Positions 7,740 to 14,270 are shown, counted from the first letter of the stretch. The stretch: DNA of 14,479 nt from Helicobacteraceae bacterium UBA6016 (GCA_002428055.1 DIZY01000134.1:24943-39421), one strand, 5' to 3'. Numbers and translations: made by a program. Notes: generated by a model not told the origin, from the sequence alone.

Positions 7740-9156
7740 TATTGTGCTGCTCTCCGTCATTGCATCGGTATTCCTTGGCGGTTGCGCTATCGGTCCCGAC
7801 TATGCAAGACCGGCTTTGGCGGCTCCAAAAAGTTTTAGAGCCGCCGTTGATACCAACAAAAGTAATATAGAAAAAAAATGGTGGAAAAGCTTTGGCGATG
7901 AGACGCTAGCATTGGCGGTTGATAAAGCAATAGAGGCAAACTACGACATTAAGATAGCCTCTGCTCAGGTGGATGCAGTTTTGGGTCAATTTGACGAGGC
8001 AAAATCGTATCTTTATCCGCACATCAACGGCTCCGCTTCGTATGCTAGACAAGGGGTAGAGGGCTCTACGAACTCAAACCTTAAAAACGGAGTGACCGGC
8101 ACTTACGCCGCTTCGCTAACTATGGCAAGTTACGAGATAGACCTTTTCGGCAAAGTCAGAAGAGCTACGGAGGCGGCGAGGGCGATGCTGCTCTCTAGCG
8201 AATACAACAGAAGAGCGGCGCATCTCTCGGTAGCTTCCTCGGTTGCGGCTTCATACACTAGGCTTTCGTCGATAAATGCGCAAATAAGCGTCGCAAAAGA
8301 GAATGTGCAGGCGGCAAAAGAGATAGAGAAAATTACGAAAGTAAAATATGATTTGGGCTCTCTCGGTGAAGTGGAGTGGCTACAGTCGGTGGCGCAGTCT
8401 GAGGGCGCAAAAGCAGCGTTATCTGGGCTAGAGGCGGCAAGGATAGCTGAAGAAGCGGTATTTAATGTGCTTTTAGGTCAAAATCCTAGTTCACCTACGG
8501 TCTCATCAATCGACAAGATAGAAGCGCCGGATGTGCCATCAGGTCTGCCTAGCGATATTCTAGCTCGTCGTCCGGATGTAGGAGCGGCGGAGCAAAATCT
8601 AGTAGCCGCAAACGCAAAAATAGGCGTAGCAAAAGGGGCGTATTTTCCAAGCATTAGCCTAACAGGAATGCTAGGCAATCAAAGCACGGAGCTTGCGAAG
8701 CTGTTTGCCTCTCCGACTAGAATTTGGCAGGTTACCCCTGTCGCTAGTTTGCCCATCTTTACCGCAGGACTTATAGCCGGACAGGTCAAAGAGGCTGAAG
8801 CCGGCAAAGACCAAGCGATGGCGGCTTACCAAAAAGCGGTTATATCGGCATTCAACGATGCCGATAGCGCAATAGGGCAAAACTATCACGCCAAAGAGCA
8901 ATCTGAGGCTAACAAAAAAAGAGCCGATGCAATGAGACAAGCGTACAAAAACGCCAAACTACGATATGAGGTCGGCTCGATTGCGTATACCGATATGCTC
9001 ACGGTGCAACAAAACTGGCTAAGCGCCGAGCAACAAGCGATAATATCGAAGCAAAATAGGATAATATCCGCCGTAAATCTATATAAAGCGCTAGGCGGTG
9101 GTTGGAGCGAGAGTGATCTGCCCGATTTGCCGAGTTTCTTGCCCGCAGGCAGATAA
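7726..9156 (+). CDS. RND efflux outer-membrane channel lipoprotein (OprM/NodT family)
   Basis: This is the outer-membrane channel of the efflux system, which as a trimer forms a beta-barrel plus a long periplasmic alpha-barrel. The signal peptide ends in the lipobox LGGC with C20, followed by the family's usual start AIGPDYARP. Two outer-membrane efflux protein repeats are visible (about 60-245 and 275-462). They are rich in Ala/Glu/Lys helices, with the typical LPSDILARRPDVGAAEQNL (274-292) opening the second, and a C-terminal LYKALGGGW (451-459). The length of 476 is usual. The ATG at 7726 lies inside the end of the transporter gene (14-nt overlap) and has a strong site AAAGGGGAG, so it is probably translationally coupled. 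No clear terminator follows. The 62-bp gap to the SulP gene leaves read-through possible. Confidence 0.95.
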   Translation: MKTTNIVLLSVIASVFLGGCAIGPDYARPALAAPKSFRAAVDTNKSNIEKKWWKSFGDETLALAVDKAIEANYDIKIASAQVDAVLGQFDEAKSYLYPHINGSASYARQGVEGSTNSNLKNGVTGTYAASLTMASYEIDLFGKVRRATEAARAMLLSSEYNRRAAHLSVASSVAASYTRLSSINAQISVAKENVQAAKEIEKITKVKYDLGSLGEVEWLQSVAQSEGAKAALSGLEAARIAEEAVFNVLLGQNPSSPTVSSIDKIEAPDVPSGLPSDILARRPDVGAAEQNLVAANAKIGVAKGAYFPSISLTGMLGNQSTELAKLFASPTRIWQVTPVASLPIFTAGLIAGQVKEAEAGKDQAMAAYQKAVISAFNDADSAIGQNYHAKEQSEANKKRADAMRQAYKNAKLRYEVGSIAYTDMLTVQQNWLSAEQQAIISKQNRIISAVNLYKALGGGWSESDLPDLPSFLPAGR

Positions 9157-9186
9157 AAAGGCGTACTATTTATCTTTCGAGGAGTA

Positions 9187-9220
9187 AAATTAGGTAATCT
9201 TATGTAAAAGAGCCTAATTT
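9187..9220 (+). promoter_or_regulatory. Inverted repeat over the SulP translation start
   Basis: AAATTAGG (9187-9194) is complementary to CCTAATTT (9213-9220), with an 18-nt loop. The right arm covers the first two bases of the TTG start at 9219. In RNA this would be a weak hairpin (8 bp, mostly A-U) that could hinder initiation, or the dyad could bind a protein. There is no T-tract, so it is not a convincing terminator of the efflux operon. Confidence 0.35.
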
Positions 9221-10910
9221 GAAAGAGTATACGTTTCTTGGAGAGTTTAGACCAAAGCTTATAGAGGTTTTAAAAAAAGGATATGGACAAAAGGAGTTTT
9301 TTACTGACTCGGTGTCCGGACTTACCGTTGCGATTGTCGCTTTGCCACTTGCTATGGCTATCGCTATCGCAAGCAATGTTCCGCCTGCCGCCGGTATATT
9401 TACGGCGATAGTTGCGGGGTTTGTTATATCCGCATTTGGCGGCTCAAGGTATCAAATAGGCGGACCTACCGCCGCTTTTGCGGTAACGGTTGCCACTATC
9501 GTCTCAAAACACGGATATGACGGACTTGTACTCGCTACATTGATGGCGGGTGTCATGCTTCTTGTCTTCGGGTTTTTTAGGGCTGGTGTGCTTATCAAAT
9601 TTATCCCATATCCTGTCCTTACCGGCTTTACTTCCGCAATTGCCCTGCTGATATTTTTCACACAATTAAAAGATTTTTTTGGGCTTACCATTGCCAATAC
9701 GCCTGTCGAATTTACGCCTAGGCTGGAATCTTACATAGAACATCTGCATACTATAAATTTCTACGCACTGGCGGTAGGCATCGTTTCTATAGCCGTTATT
9801 CTTTTATTCCAAAAAAAAATACCGAAAATTCCTGGGCCTCTAGCCGCCGTAGTTCTCGGCGCTTTGGCGGTGTATCTGTTTGGCTTGCCCGTAGAGACTA
9901 TTGAAAGTAGGTTCGGCGTATTACCGACATTTTTGCCAAGCCCGACATTTCCATCCATTAGTATCCAAAAAATACTCCTGCTTCTACCAGATGCCATCAC
10001 TATAGCCGTGCTTGCCGCCATAGAGTCGCTTTTAAGCGCCGTTATCGCAGATTCCATGACAGGGGATAGGCATAAGTCAAATACGGAGCTAATAGCCCAA
10101 GGAGGGGCAAATATCGCTTCCGTTATATTTGGCGGTATTCCTGCCACGGGGGCTATAGCCAGAACCGCTACAAATATCAAATCAAAAGCCTTTTCACCAG
10201 TTTCGGGCATTATGCACGCCGTGTGGCTATGTGTGTTTATGGTGCTTTTGGCTCCTCTTATCGCCAAAGTTCCTTTGGCAGTGCTCTCGGGTATCTTGAT
10301 GGTAATAGCTTGGAATATGAGCGAAATAAGACATATCCGCTCCATCATGCGCTCACCTCGCCCTGATAGGGTGGTACTTTTTACGACCTTTACGCTTACG
10401 GTGCTTGTAGATCTCAACTTTGCCGTGCAAGTGGGCATATCGCTCGCCTCTATATTGTTTATTGCCAAGATTACGAATGTGACGGAAATTAGAGAGGCGG
10501 TGGTCGAGGGGTATGATAAAGATGCGACAAATAAAAAAGCAATACCGAAAGATACGGAAGTTTATGAAATAATGGGACCGCTATTTTTCGGTATGACGGA
10601 TAAGCTCAAAGATACGCTGTTGCTACTAGAAAAATTGCCGAAGGTGCTGATACTTAGGATGCGTCATGTGCCGATGGTGGACGCTGCCGGTATTCATGCG
10701 CTTGAAGAGTTTGCGTTAAGTCTTCGAAAGAGGGGGACAACTCTTGTATTATCCGGAGTCAAGCCGGAAATTAGAGCTTCTTTCGACAAAGTAGGTCTTA
10801 CGAAAATAATAAAAAAAGAAAATATCGTATCGCACATAGACGAAGCGGTCATAGTGGCTGCAAATATTATAGGCGCAGAGGCTATTATATGCGAATTGCC
10901 TAAGCAATGA
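9219..10910 (+). CDS. SulP-family anion transporter with C-terminal STAS domain
   Basis: This is an inner-membrane anion transporter of the SulP/SLC26 family, whose members carry sulfate, bicarbonate or C4-dicarboxylates. The membrane domain spans about 28-420 (some 12-14 helices). It includes the signature SGLTVAIVALPLAMAIAIAS (33-52), GGPTAAFAV (81-89), ESLLSAVIADSMTGDRHKSN (269-288) and GGIPATGAIARTATN (305-319). A STAS domain (about 446-548) carries VDAAGIHALEEF, in which the position that is phosphorylated Ser in SpoIIAA is Ala. The TTG start gives the conserved N-terminal amphipathic stretch; the next Met (46) lies inside TM1. The ribosome site is weak (AAAAGAG). A Tat-targeted carbonic anhydrase gene follows after 31 bp, which favours bicarbonate as substrate, though sulfate or dicarboxylate transport cannot be excluded. 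A 9-A run at 9811-9819 lies in codons 198-201. Confidence 0.9.
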   Translation: MKEYTFLGEFRPKLIEVLKKGYGQKEFFTDSVSGLTVAIVALPLAMAIAIASNVPPAAGIFTAIVAGFVISAFGGSRYQIGGPTAAFAVTVATIVSKHGYDGLVLATLMAGVMLLVFGFFRAGVLIKFIPYPVLTGFTSAIALLIFFTQLKDFFGLTIANTPVEFTPRLESYIEHLHTINFYALAVGIVSIAVILLFQKKIPKIPGPLAAVVLGALAVYLFGLPVETIESRFGVLPTFLPSPTFPSISIQKILLLLPDAITIAVLAAIESLLSAVIADSMTGDRHKSNTELIAQGGANIASVIFGGIPATGAIARTATNIKSKAFSPVSGIMHAVWLCVFMVLLAPLIAKVPLAVLSGILMVIAWNMSEIRHIRSIMRSPRPDRVVLFTTFTLTVLVDLNFAVQVGISLASILFIAKITNVTEIREAVVEGYDKDATNKKAIPKDTEVYEIMGPLFFGMTDKLKDTLLLLEKLPKVLILRMRHVPMVDAAGIHALEEFALSLRKRGTTLVLSGVKPEIRASFDKVGLTKIIKKENIVSHIDEAVIVAANIIGAEAIICELPKQ

Positions 10911-10916
10911 TTTGGT

Positions 10917-10922
10917 TATAAT
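10917..10922 (+). promoter_or_regulatory. Candidate -10 box before carbonic anhydrase
   Basis: An exact TATAAT lies just after the SulP stop codon. TTGCCT at 10896-10901 could be a -35, but the spacer would be only 15 bp. The start would fall near 10929, directly before the ribosome site AAGGAG (10930-10935), so the leader would be very short. The carbonic anhydrase may therefore have its own promoter as well as read-through from SulP. Confidence 0.4.
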
Positions 10923-10941
10923 CTTTAAAAAGGAGTTTTAG

Positions 10942-11691
10942 ATGCAAAGGCGGGATTTTATTAGATTTGTCGGTGCAGGTACCGTTGTGGCAAGCGGGGC
11001 GCCGTTACTTGCTTCAAGCGGCGGAAGAGACAACTTTATGATAAGCGATGTAAAAGAGGTTTCCAAGAGGATGATCGACGAAATCTTCAAAAGTAACGCT
11101 TTTTACAAAAAATCAAAAAATAGAGCTTTTTTTGAGTCTTTTGTGACGGGGCAACATCCCAGGGTAACACTTGTCGGATGTTCCGATTCAAGATTTCAGA
11201 TTGGCGCATTGGATGATACACCTGAAAACGATATATTTGTTATAAGAAATATAGGAAACCAGTTTGCCTCAAACCCTGGTTCGGTAGAGTATGGCGTTCA
11301 CCATCTACATACACCTCTTTTAATTGTTATGGGGCACTCTAGATGCGGCGCAATTCAAGCGGCTATGAGCGACTACTCAAAAGAGAGCGGTTCAATCAGA
11401 AGAGAGCTTGACTCTTTGTCTATCTCAATCAAAAAATCAAAAGATGGCTATAACGAAACCGAAAAATGGCTGAATGGAGTTATTTCAAATGTGCATCAGC
11501 AGGTGTGCTCTGCAAAAGCAGAGTTTGAGCATGAGGTAAAAAGCGGAAAACTTACCATTGTAGGCATGGTGTATGATTTGGCGAATGACTTCAAAGAGGG
11601 GCATGGAAGTATTAAGATTGTAAATGTAAACGGTGAAACAGATATGATGAAAATAAAAGAGATGCCGATTTTTAGGAGCGTTATCTCTTAA
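10942..11691 (+). CDS. Beta-class carbonic anhydrase with Tat signal peptide (predicted periplasmic)
   Basis: This zinc enzyme interconverts CO2 and bicarbonate. The beta-class site is complete: C80, D82 and R84 in GCSDSR, then H132 and C135 in GHSRCG. The N-terminus MQRRDFIRFVGAGTVVASGA has the twin-arginine pattern RRxFxR followed by a moderately hydrophobic stretch and a possible cleavage near LLAS (22-25). This predicts export of the folded, metal-loaded protein by the Tat pathway. The mature domain (about 30-249) has normal length for the family. The gene is preceded by AAGGAG and lies 31 bp after the SulP gene, suggesting cooperation in bicarbonate/CO2 supply. Many beta-carbonic anhydrases are cytoplasmic, so the predicted location is unusual. 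The stop overlaps that of the opposing small gene within the palindrome TTAA. Confidence 0.93.
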   Translation: MQRRDFIRFVGAGTVVASGAPLLASSGGRDNFMISDVKEVSKRMIDEIFKSNAFYKKSKNRAFFESFVTGQHPRVTLVGCSDSRFQIGALDDTPENDIFVIRNIGNQFASNPGSVEYGVHHLHTPLLIVMGHSRCGAIQAAMSDYSKESGSIRRELDSLSISIKKSKDGYNETEKWLNGVISNVHQQVCSAKAEFEHEVKSGKLTIVGMVYDLANDFKEGHGSIKIVNVNGETDMMKIKEMPIFRSVIS

Positions 11692-11948
11692 TAACGGCTC
11701 TGCTTTCTCCATATATCCTGAAGTTTTTGAGTGTAATACTCTACGGTTTGTTGCTTCGTTCTTATGCTCTTTTCGCCGAGCCTAGCTACAAATCTAGCTA
11801 CATCGGCGATAAGCCAAGTGTCTTCAACTGATGAGGAGCTATCTATCTTGTCCGCCACCTCGTGTGTCTCGGCTTCGACTTGCTCTCGTGTCAAAAACAT
11901 CTTATTGTATTTTTTAAAGAGCCTAGCTTCTATTGTTTTTGCGCTCAT
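11688..11948 (-). CDS. Small conserved-looking hypothetical protein, 86 aa
   Basis: I do not recognise this family. The protein (MSAKTIEARLFKKYNK...) is soluble, mostly helical by composition and rich in charged residues, with no signal peptide, membrane segment or cysteine. Residues 18-37 (FLTREQVEAETHEVADKID) weakly resemble the recognition part of an excisionase/MerR-like helix-turn-helix, but the usual conserved pattern is incomplete. It is probably a real gene: it fills the gap between two plus-strand genes almost exactly, has a ribosome site AAGAGAG 4 nt before the ATG, and is preceded by a promoter-like region. It converges on the carbonic anhydrase gene with overlapping stop codons and is divergent from the symporter gene. 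A regulatory role for either neighbour is only a guess. Confidence 0.65.
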   Translation of the reverse strand: MSAKTIEARLFKKYNKMFLTREQVEAETHEVADKIDSSSSVEDTWLIADVARFVARLGEKSIRTKQQTVEYYTQKLQDIWRKQSRY

Positions 11949-11977
11949 CTAACTCTCTTGGGCGAATTTTGTGTAGT

Positions 11978-12008
11978 ATTTTATCAAAACTTTAGGTTTT
12001 TTTATCAA
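11978..12008 (-). promoter_or_regulatory. Candidate promoter for the 86-aa gene, built from two repeats
   Basis: On the minus strand, TTGATA (12008-12003) and GATAAA (11985-11980) are separated by 17 bp, and each lies in one copy of the repeat TTTTGATAAAA. Transcription would start near 11973, about 25 nt before the ATG. This is a motif match only, in a very A/T-rich region. Confidence 0.3.
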
Positions 12009-12015
12009 AAATTTA
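11979..12015 (+). repeat. Pair of direct repeats in the divergent promoter region
   Basis: TTTTATCAAAACTTTA (11979-11994) and TTTTATCAAAAATTTA (12000-12015) agree at 15 of 16 positions. They start 21 bp apart, two DNA turns, so both copies face the same side of the helix. This is typical of paired sites for a DNA-binding protein. They sit between the 86-aa gene and the symporter gene and could control either. Confidence 0.55.
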
Positions 12016-12019
12016 AAAT
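12014..12019 (+). promoter_or_regulatory. Candidate -10 box for the symporter operon
   Basis: TAAAAT lies at the end of the second repeat, with transcription expected near 12026 and a ribosome site AAGG at 12030-12033. The -35 region is weak (TTTAGG at 11991-11996). A/T richness makes chance matches likely. Confidence 0.3.
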
Positions 12020-12039
12020 GTTTTTAAAAAAGGTATTAA

Positions 12040-13371
12040 ATGGATTTAATAAATGAGTTTCTAAAGCAGCTCTCAGGGCTGATATGGGGCGCTCCGCTTG
12101 TTATTTTACTGCTTGGGACCGGAGCATATCTTACCTATCTATTAAAAGGGGTGCAGTTTAGAGCGTTTTTTCATGCGTTCAGTCTAGTTTTCCATAAAGA
12201 GCACGGAAGCGAAGGGGATATAAGTCACTTTGCTGCATTGATGACGGCTCTTGCCGCAACGGTCGGTATAGGAAATATTGTAGGAGTAGCTACGGCTATT
12301 ACGCTTGGCGGTCCAGGAGCTATTTTTTGGATGTGGATGACTGGACTTGTAGGTATGGCTACAAAATACTCAGAGATACTTCTGGCTCAAAAATATAGAC
12401 AAAAAGGTGCATACGGTATGAGGGGCGGACCGATGTACTATCTAAGAGACGGAGCTAATATGCCTCGCCTTGCCGTTATGTTTGCCGTTTTTGCCGTAAT
12501 AGCTAGTTTTGGAATAGGTAATATGACGCAAGCTAACGCAACGGCACAAATATTTGAGGCTAAATTCGGTGTTGACGCTTTTGTAAGCGGTGTAGTTATG
12601 ATGACGCTTACTGCTCTCGTAATTTTGGGCGGCATAAAATCCATCGGTAGGTTTACTAGTTTTCTGGTGCCGTTTATGATAGTCGTATATGTTGGTGCTG
12701 CTCTAGTGGTTTTGGCGATAAATATCGATAAGCTCCCGTCGGCGTTTGCTCTGATTATTGACGGTGCATTTAACGGTACGGCGGCCACCGGCGGATTTTT
12801 GGGCGCCTCTATCGTAGCGGCTATGAGATACGGCTCTGCAAGAGGATTTTTCTCAAACGAATCGGGGCTAGGTTCTGCTCCGATAGCCGCTGCCGCAGCT
12901 AGAACAAAAGATCCGGTCAAGCAAGCCCTTGTCGGTATGACACAAACTTTTATAGATACATTGGTTGTGTGCACTATGACCGCTCTTATTATTCTTACCG
13001 CCCCTGCATGGAAAGAAGGAGTATCTGCGGCCGAGCTTACTACGGTTAGCTTTGCGCATACGCTAGGCTATGCCGGTACGGTTATTGTTGCTGTCGCTAC
13101 CGCTCTTTTTGCTTACTCTACCCTTATAGGCTGGAGCTATTACGGTGAAAAATCAATCGAGTTTCTTTTTGGCGAAAAATCGATTAGACCGTATAGGTTT
13201 ATATTTGTAATTTTTGTGTTAATAGGGTCTATAAGTACGCTTGAGGCTGTATGGAATTTTTCAGATGTGGCAAACGGTCTTATGGCAATCCCAAACCTAA
13301 TCGCTCTTTTTGTGTTGTCAAAAGTTGTTAAAGACGAAACGGATAGATATTTTAGAGAGAAAAAACTGTGA
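12040..13371 (+). CDS. Sodium:alanine/glycine symporter (AGCS family)
   Basis: This inner-membrane amino-acid importer of the AgcS/DagA/AlsT family couples uptake of alanine or glycine to sodium. The 443 residues are full length, with about 10-11 membrane helices. Family signatures are clear: ALAATVGIGNIVGVATAI (70-87), GGPGAIFWMWMTGLVGMATKYSE (90-112), GMRGGPMYYL (126-135), FGIGNMTQANA (157-167) and FFSNESGLGSAPIAAAAA (270-287). The ATG at 12040 follows AAAAAGG. The stop codon overlaps the GTG start of the next gene by 4 nt (GTGA), indicating coupling to the small membrane protein downstream. Alanine, glycine or related amino acids are possible substrates and sequence alone does not decide. 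Regulation may involve the paired repeats just upstream. Confidence 0.94.
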   Translation: MDLINEFLKQLSGLIWGAPLVILLLGTGAYLTYLLKGVQFRAFFHAFSLVFHKEHGSEGDISHFAALMTALAATVGIGNIVGVATAITLGGPGAIFWMWMTGLVGMATKYSEILLAQKYRQKGAYGMRGGPMYYLRDGANMPRLAVMFAVFAVIASFGIGNMTQANATAQIFEAKFGVDAFVSGVVMMTLTALVILGGIKSIGRFTSFLVPFMIVVYVGAALVVLAINIDKLPSAFALIIDGAFNGTAATGGFLGASIVAAMRYGSARGFFSNESGLGSAPIAAAAARTKDPVKQALVGMTQTFIDTLVVCTMTALIILTAPAWKEGVSAAELTTVSFAHTLGYAGTVIVAVATALFAYSTLIGWSYYGEKSIEFLFGEKSIRPYRFIFVIFVLIGSISTLEAVWNFSDVANGLMAIPNLIALFVLSKVVKDETDRYFREKKL

Positions 13372-13871
13372 GATATTTTGGACTTTACTTTGCATTTTTC
13401 TGTTTTGCGTTTTCGTATATCTTTAAAGCCAATGCAACAGAGGCGATTTTGTTCGGCTTAAATATGTTATTTTCATATTTCGTGTTTACAACTGCCGTTA
13501 GTTTGTCTATTGCGCTAGTTTTATTTTTAGCCCTTAAAAAAGGACTCAGTTTTGCGTCCGTATCGCCTTTTTTCGGCGGACTTCTCAAAGGAGCTGCAGG
13601 ACTCTTCTTTGCAACACTACTAGCAAACAGGGGCGCATTATTGCTGGGCTCGTATCTGCTAATATTGGCTATGGAAACTGCAGATTTATATATGTCGATT
13701 ATTGCAATCGTATTTTTGGCGTTGGGATATATTATTATTCGCCCATTTAATTTTGATTTTGTTCGTAGTGCGCAACGAGACGGCGTATATACGGATAGTG
13801 GGAATTATCGTAACAATACCACTATTGATGTTGAAGTTGTAGATGATTTTGAAAAGGTAGAAAAAAAATGA
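13368..13871 (+). CDS. Small multi-pass membrane protein of unknown function
   Basis: I do not recognise this family. The 167-residue protein has a hydrophobic N-terminus (about 4-19, signal anchor or signal peptide ending ANATEA), then membrane segments at about 27-56, 70-103 (perhaps two) and 106-125. A hydrophilic tail (126-167) is rich in Asp/Glu/Asn and ends in EKVEKK. It starts with GTG inside the symporter stop (GTGA), with AGAGAG upstream, and ends with TGA overlapping the next ATG (ATGA). The order symporter - membrane protein - reductase therefore looks like one coupled operon. The last codons read GAA AAA AAA TGA, a slippery heptamer in the correct phase for a -1 shift into the downstream frame. 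It could be an accessory protein of the symporter, but this is only positional inference. Confidence 0.8.
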   Translation: MRYFGLYFAFFCFAFSYIFKANATEAILFGLNMLFSYFVFTTAVSLSIALVLFLALKKGLSFASVSPFFGGLLKGAAGLFFATLLANRGALLLGSYLLILAMETADLYMSIIAIVFLALGYIIIRPFNFDFVRSAQRDGVYTDSGNYRNNTTIDVEVVDDFEKVEKK

Positions 13872-14206
13872 AAATATACGGCATACCAAACTGCGGTAGT
13901 GTCAAAAAAGCGCTTGATTTCGTGAAGGGTATCGGCGTAGAATATGAATTTGTCGACTTTAGAAAGCAAAAGCCAAGCAGGGAACAAGTGTCGGCATGGG
14001 CGGCGGCCGTCTCTATGGATAAGCTATTTAATACCAAGGGAACAAAATATAAAAGTAGCGTCCTTGACTATAAAGCTATGAATGAGGCGGAGCGTACAGA
14101 GGCGTTGGCGGCGGAGCCTACGATGATAAAACGCCCGGTGATAGAGCATAATGGCAAAGTGATAGTCGGATTTGACGAGGATGTGTATAAAAGAGCATTA
14201 TTCTAG
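13868..14206 (+). CDS. ArsC/Spx/YffB-like single-cysteine reductase
   Basis: This is a 112-residue thioredoxin-fold protein of the ArsC/Spx/YffB superfamily. The N-terminal strand-turn MKIYGIPNCGSVKKALDF carries the active-site cysteine C9, the only cysteine in the protein, so the CxxC of Spx is absent. Later family motifs are present: DFRKQKP (30-36), LFNTKGTKYK (53-62) and IKRPVI (87-92, with the conserved R89-P90). It more resembles the YffB-type group of uncharacterised family members than proven arsenate reductases. No arsenic genes are nearby. A lone cysteine implies resolution by an external thiol. Start: the ATG overlaps the preceding stop as ATGA, with AAGGTAG as ribosome site. The length is normal. 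Reductase activity is inferred from the fold and the real substrate is unknown. Confidence 0.88.
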   Translation: MKIYGIPNCGSVKKALDFVKGIGVEYEFVDFRKQKPSREQVSAWAAAVSMDKLFNTKGTKYKSSVLDYKAMNEAERTEALAAEPTMIKRPVIEHNGKVIVGFDEDVYKRALF

Positions 14207-14222
14207 CATTTTTGATAGCTAT

Positions 14223-14228
14223 TATAAT
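14223..14228 (+). promoter_or_regulatory. Candidate -10 box before the final gene
   Basis: An exact TATAAT lies 17 bp after the reductase stop codon. No -35 match is seen at the right distance. Transcription would begin near 14235, so the hairpin at 14237-14270 would form the very 5' end of the RNA. Confidence 0.4.
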
Positions 14229-14251
14229 CTAATAACTTATTCTGTCGATAT
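14225..14251 (+). promoter_or_regulatory. Possible sigma28 (FliA) promoter
   Basis: TAATCTAA (14225-14232), an 11-nt spacer, then GTCGATAT (14244-14251) follows the spacing of the enterobacterial FliA consensus TAAAGTTT-N11-GCCGATAA. The -10 matches at six of eight bases, and CGATAT also resembles Campylobacter flagellar promoters. The -35 match is poor beyond TAAT, so this is a tentative call. Confidence 0.28.
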
Positions 14252-14270
14252 GCATAAACATATAGAATAA
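14237..14270 (+). promoter_or_regulatory. Dyad/hairpin just before the ribosome site of the final gene
   Basis: TTATTCT (14237-14243) and ATATG (14248-14252) pair with the continuous arm CATATAGAATAA (14259-14270). This leaves a 4-nt bulge GTCG and a 6-nt loop. The stem ends 4 nt before the AAGGAGG site. There is no T-tract, so it is not a terminator. It may be a 5' mRNA structure or a protein-binding dyad. Confidence 0.4.

Noticed and set aside
3441..9156. Assignment as cmeABC
   Set aside because: The adaptor sequence does not fit my recollection of CmeA and no cmeR precedes it, so naming it would overstate the evidence.
9761..10468. A 235-codon antisense frame within the SulP gene
   Set aside because: Long antisense frames are common opposite hydrophobic membrane-protein genes. 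The sense strand has all SulP signatures and the antisense has no ribosome site or known motif.
11508..11523. Hairpin CTCTGC-AAAA-GCAGAG
   Set aside because: It lies well inside the carbonic anhydrase coding region, has no T-tract and fits the conserved protein frame, so it is probably chance.
12438..12974. A 178-codon antisense frame within the symporter gene
   Set aside because: Same reason: it is a mirror of a helix-rich transporter with Ala/Gly/Ile codons, and no start signals were found.
13868..14206. Call as arsenate reductase arsC of an arsenic-resistance operon
   Set aside because: No arsB, arsR or acr3 is nearby, and the sequence fits the broader YffB/Spx-like group, so only the superfamily is claimed.
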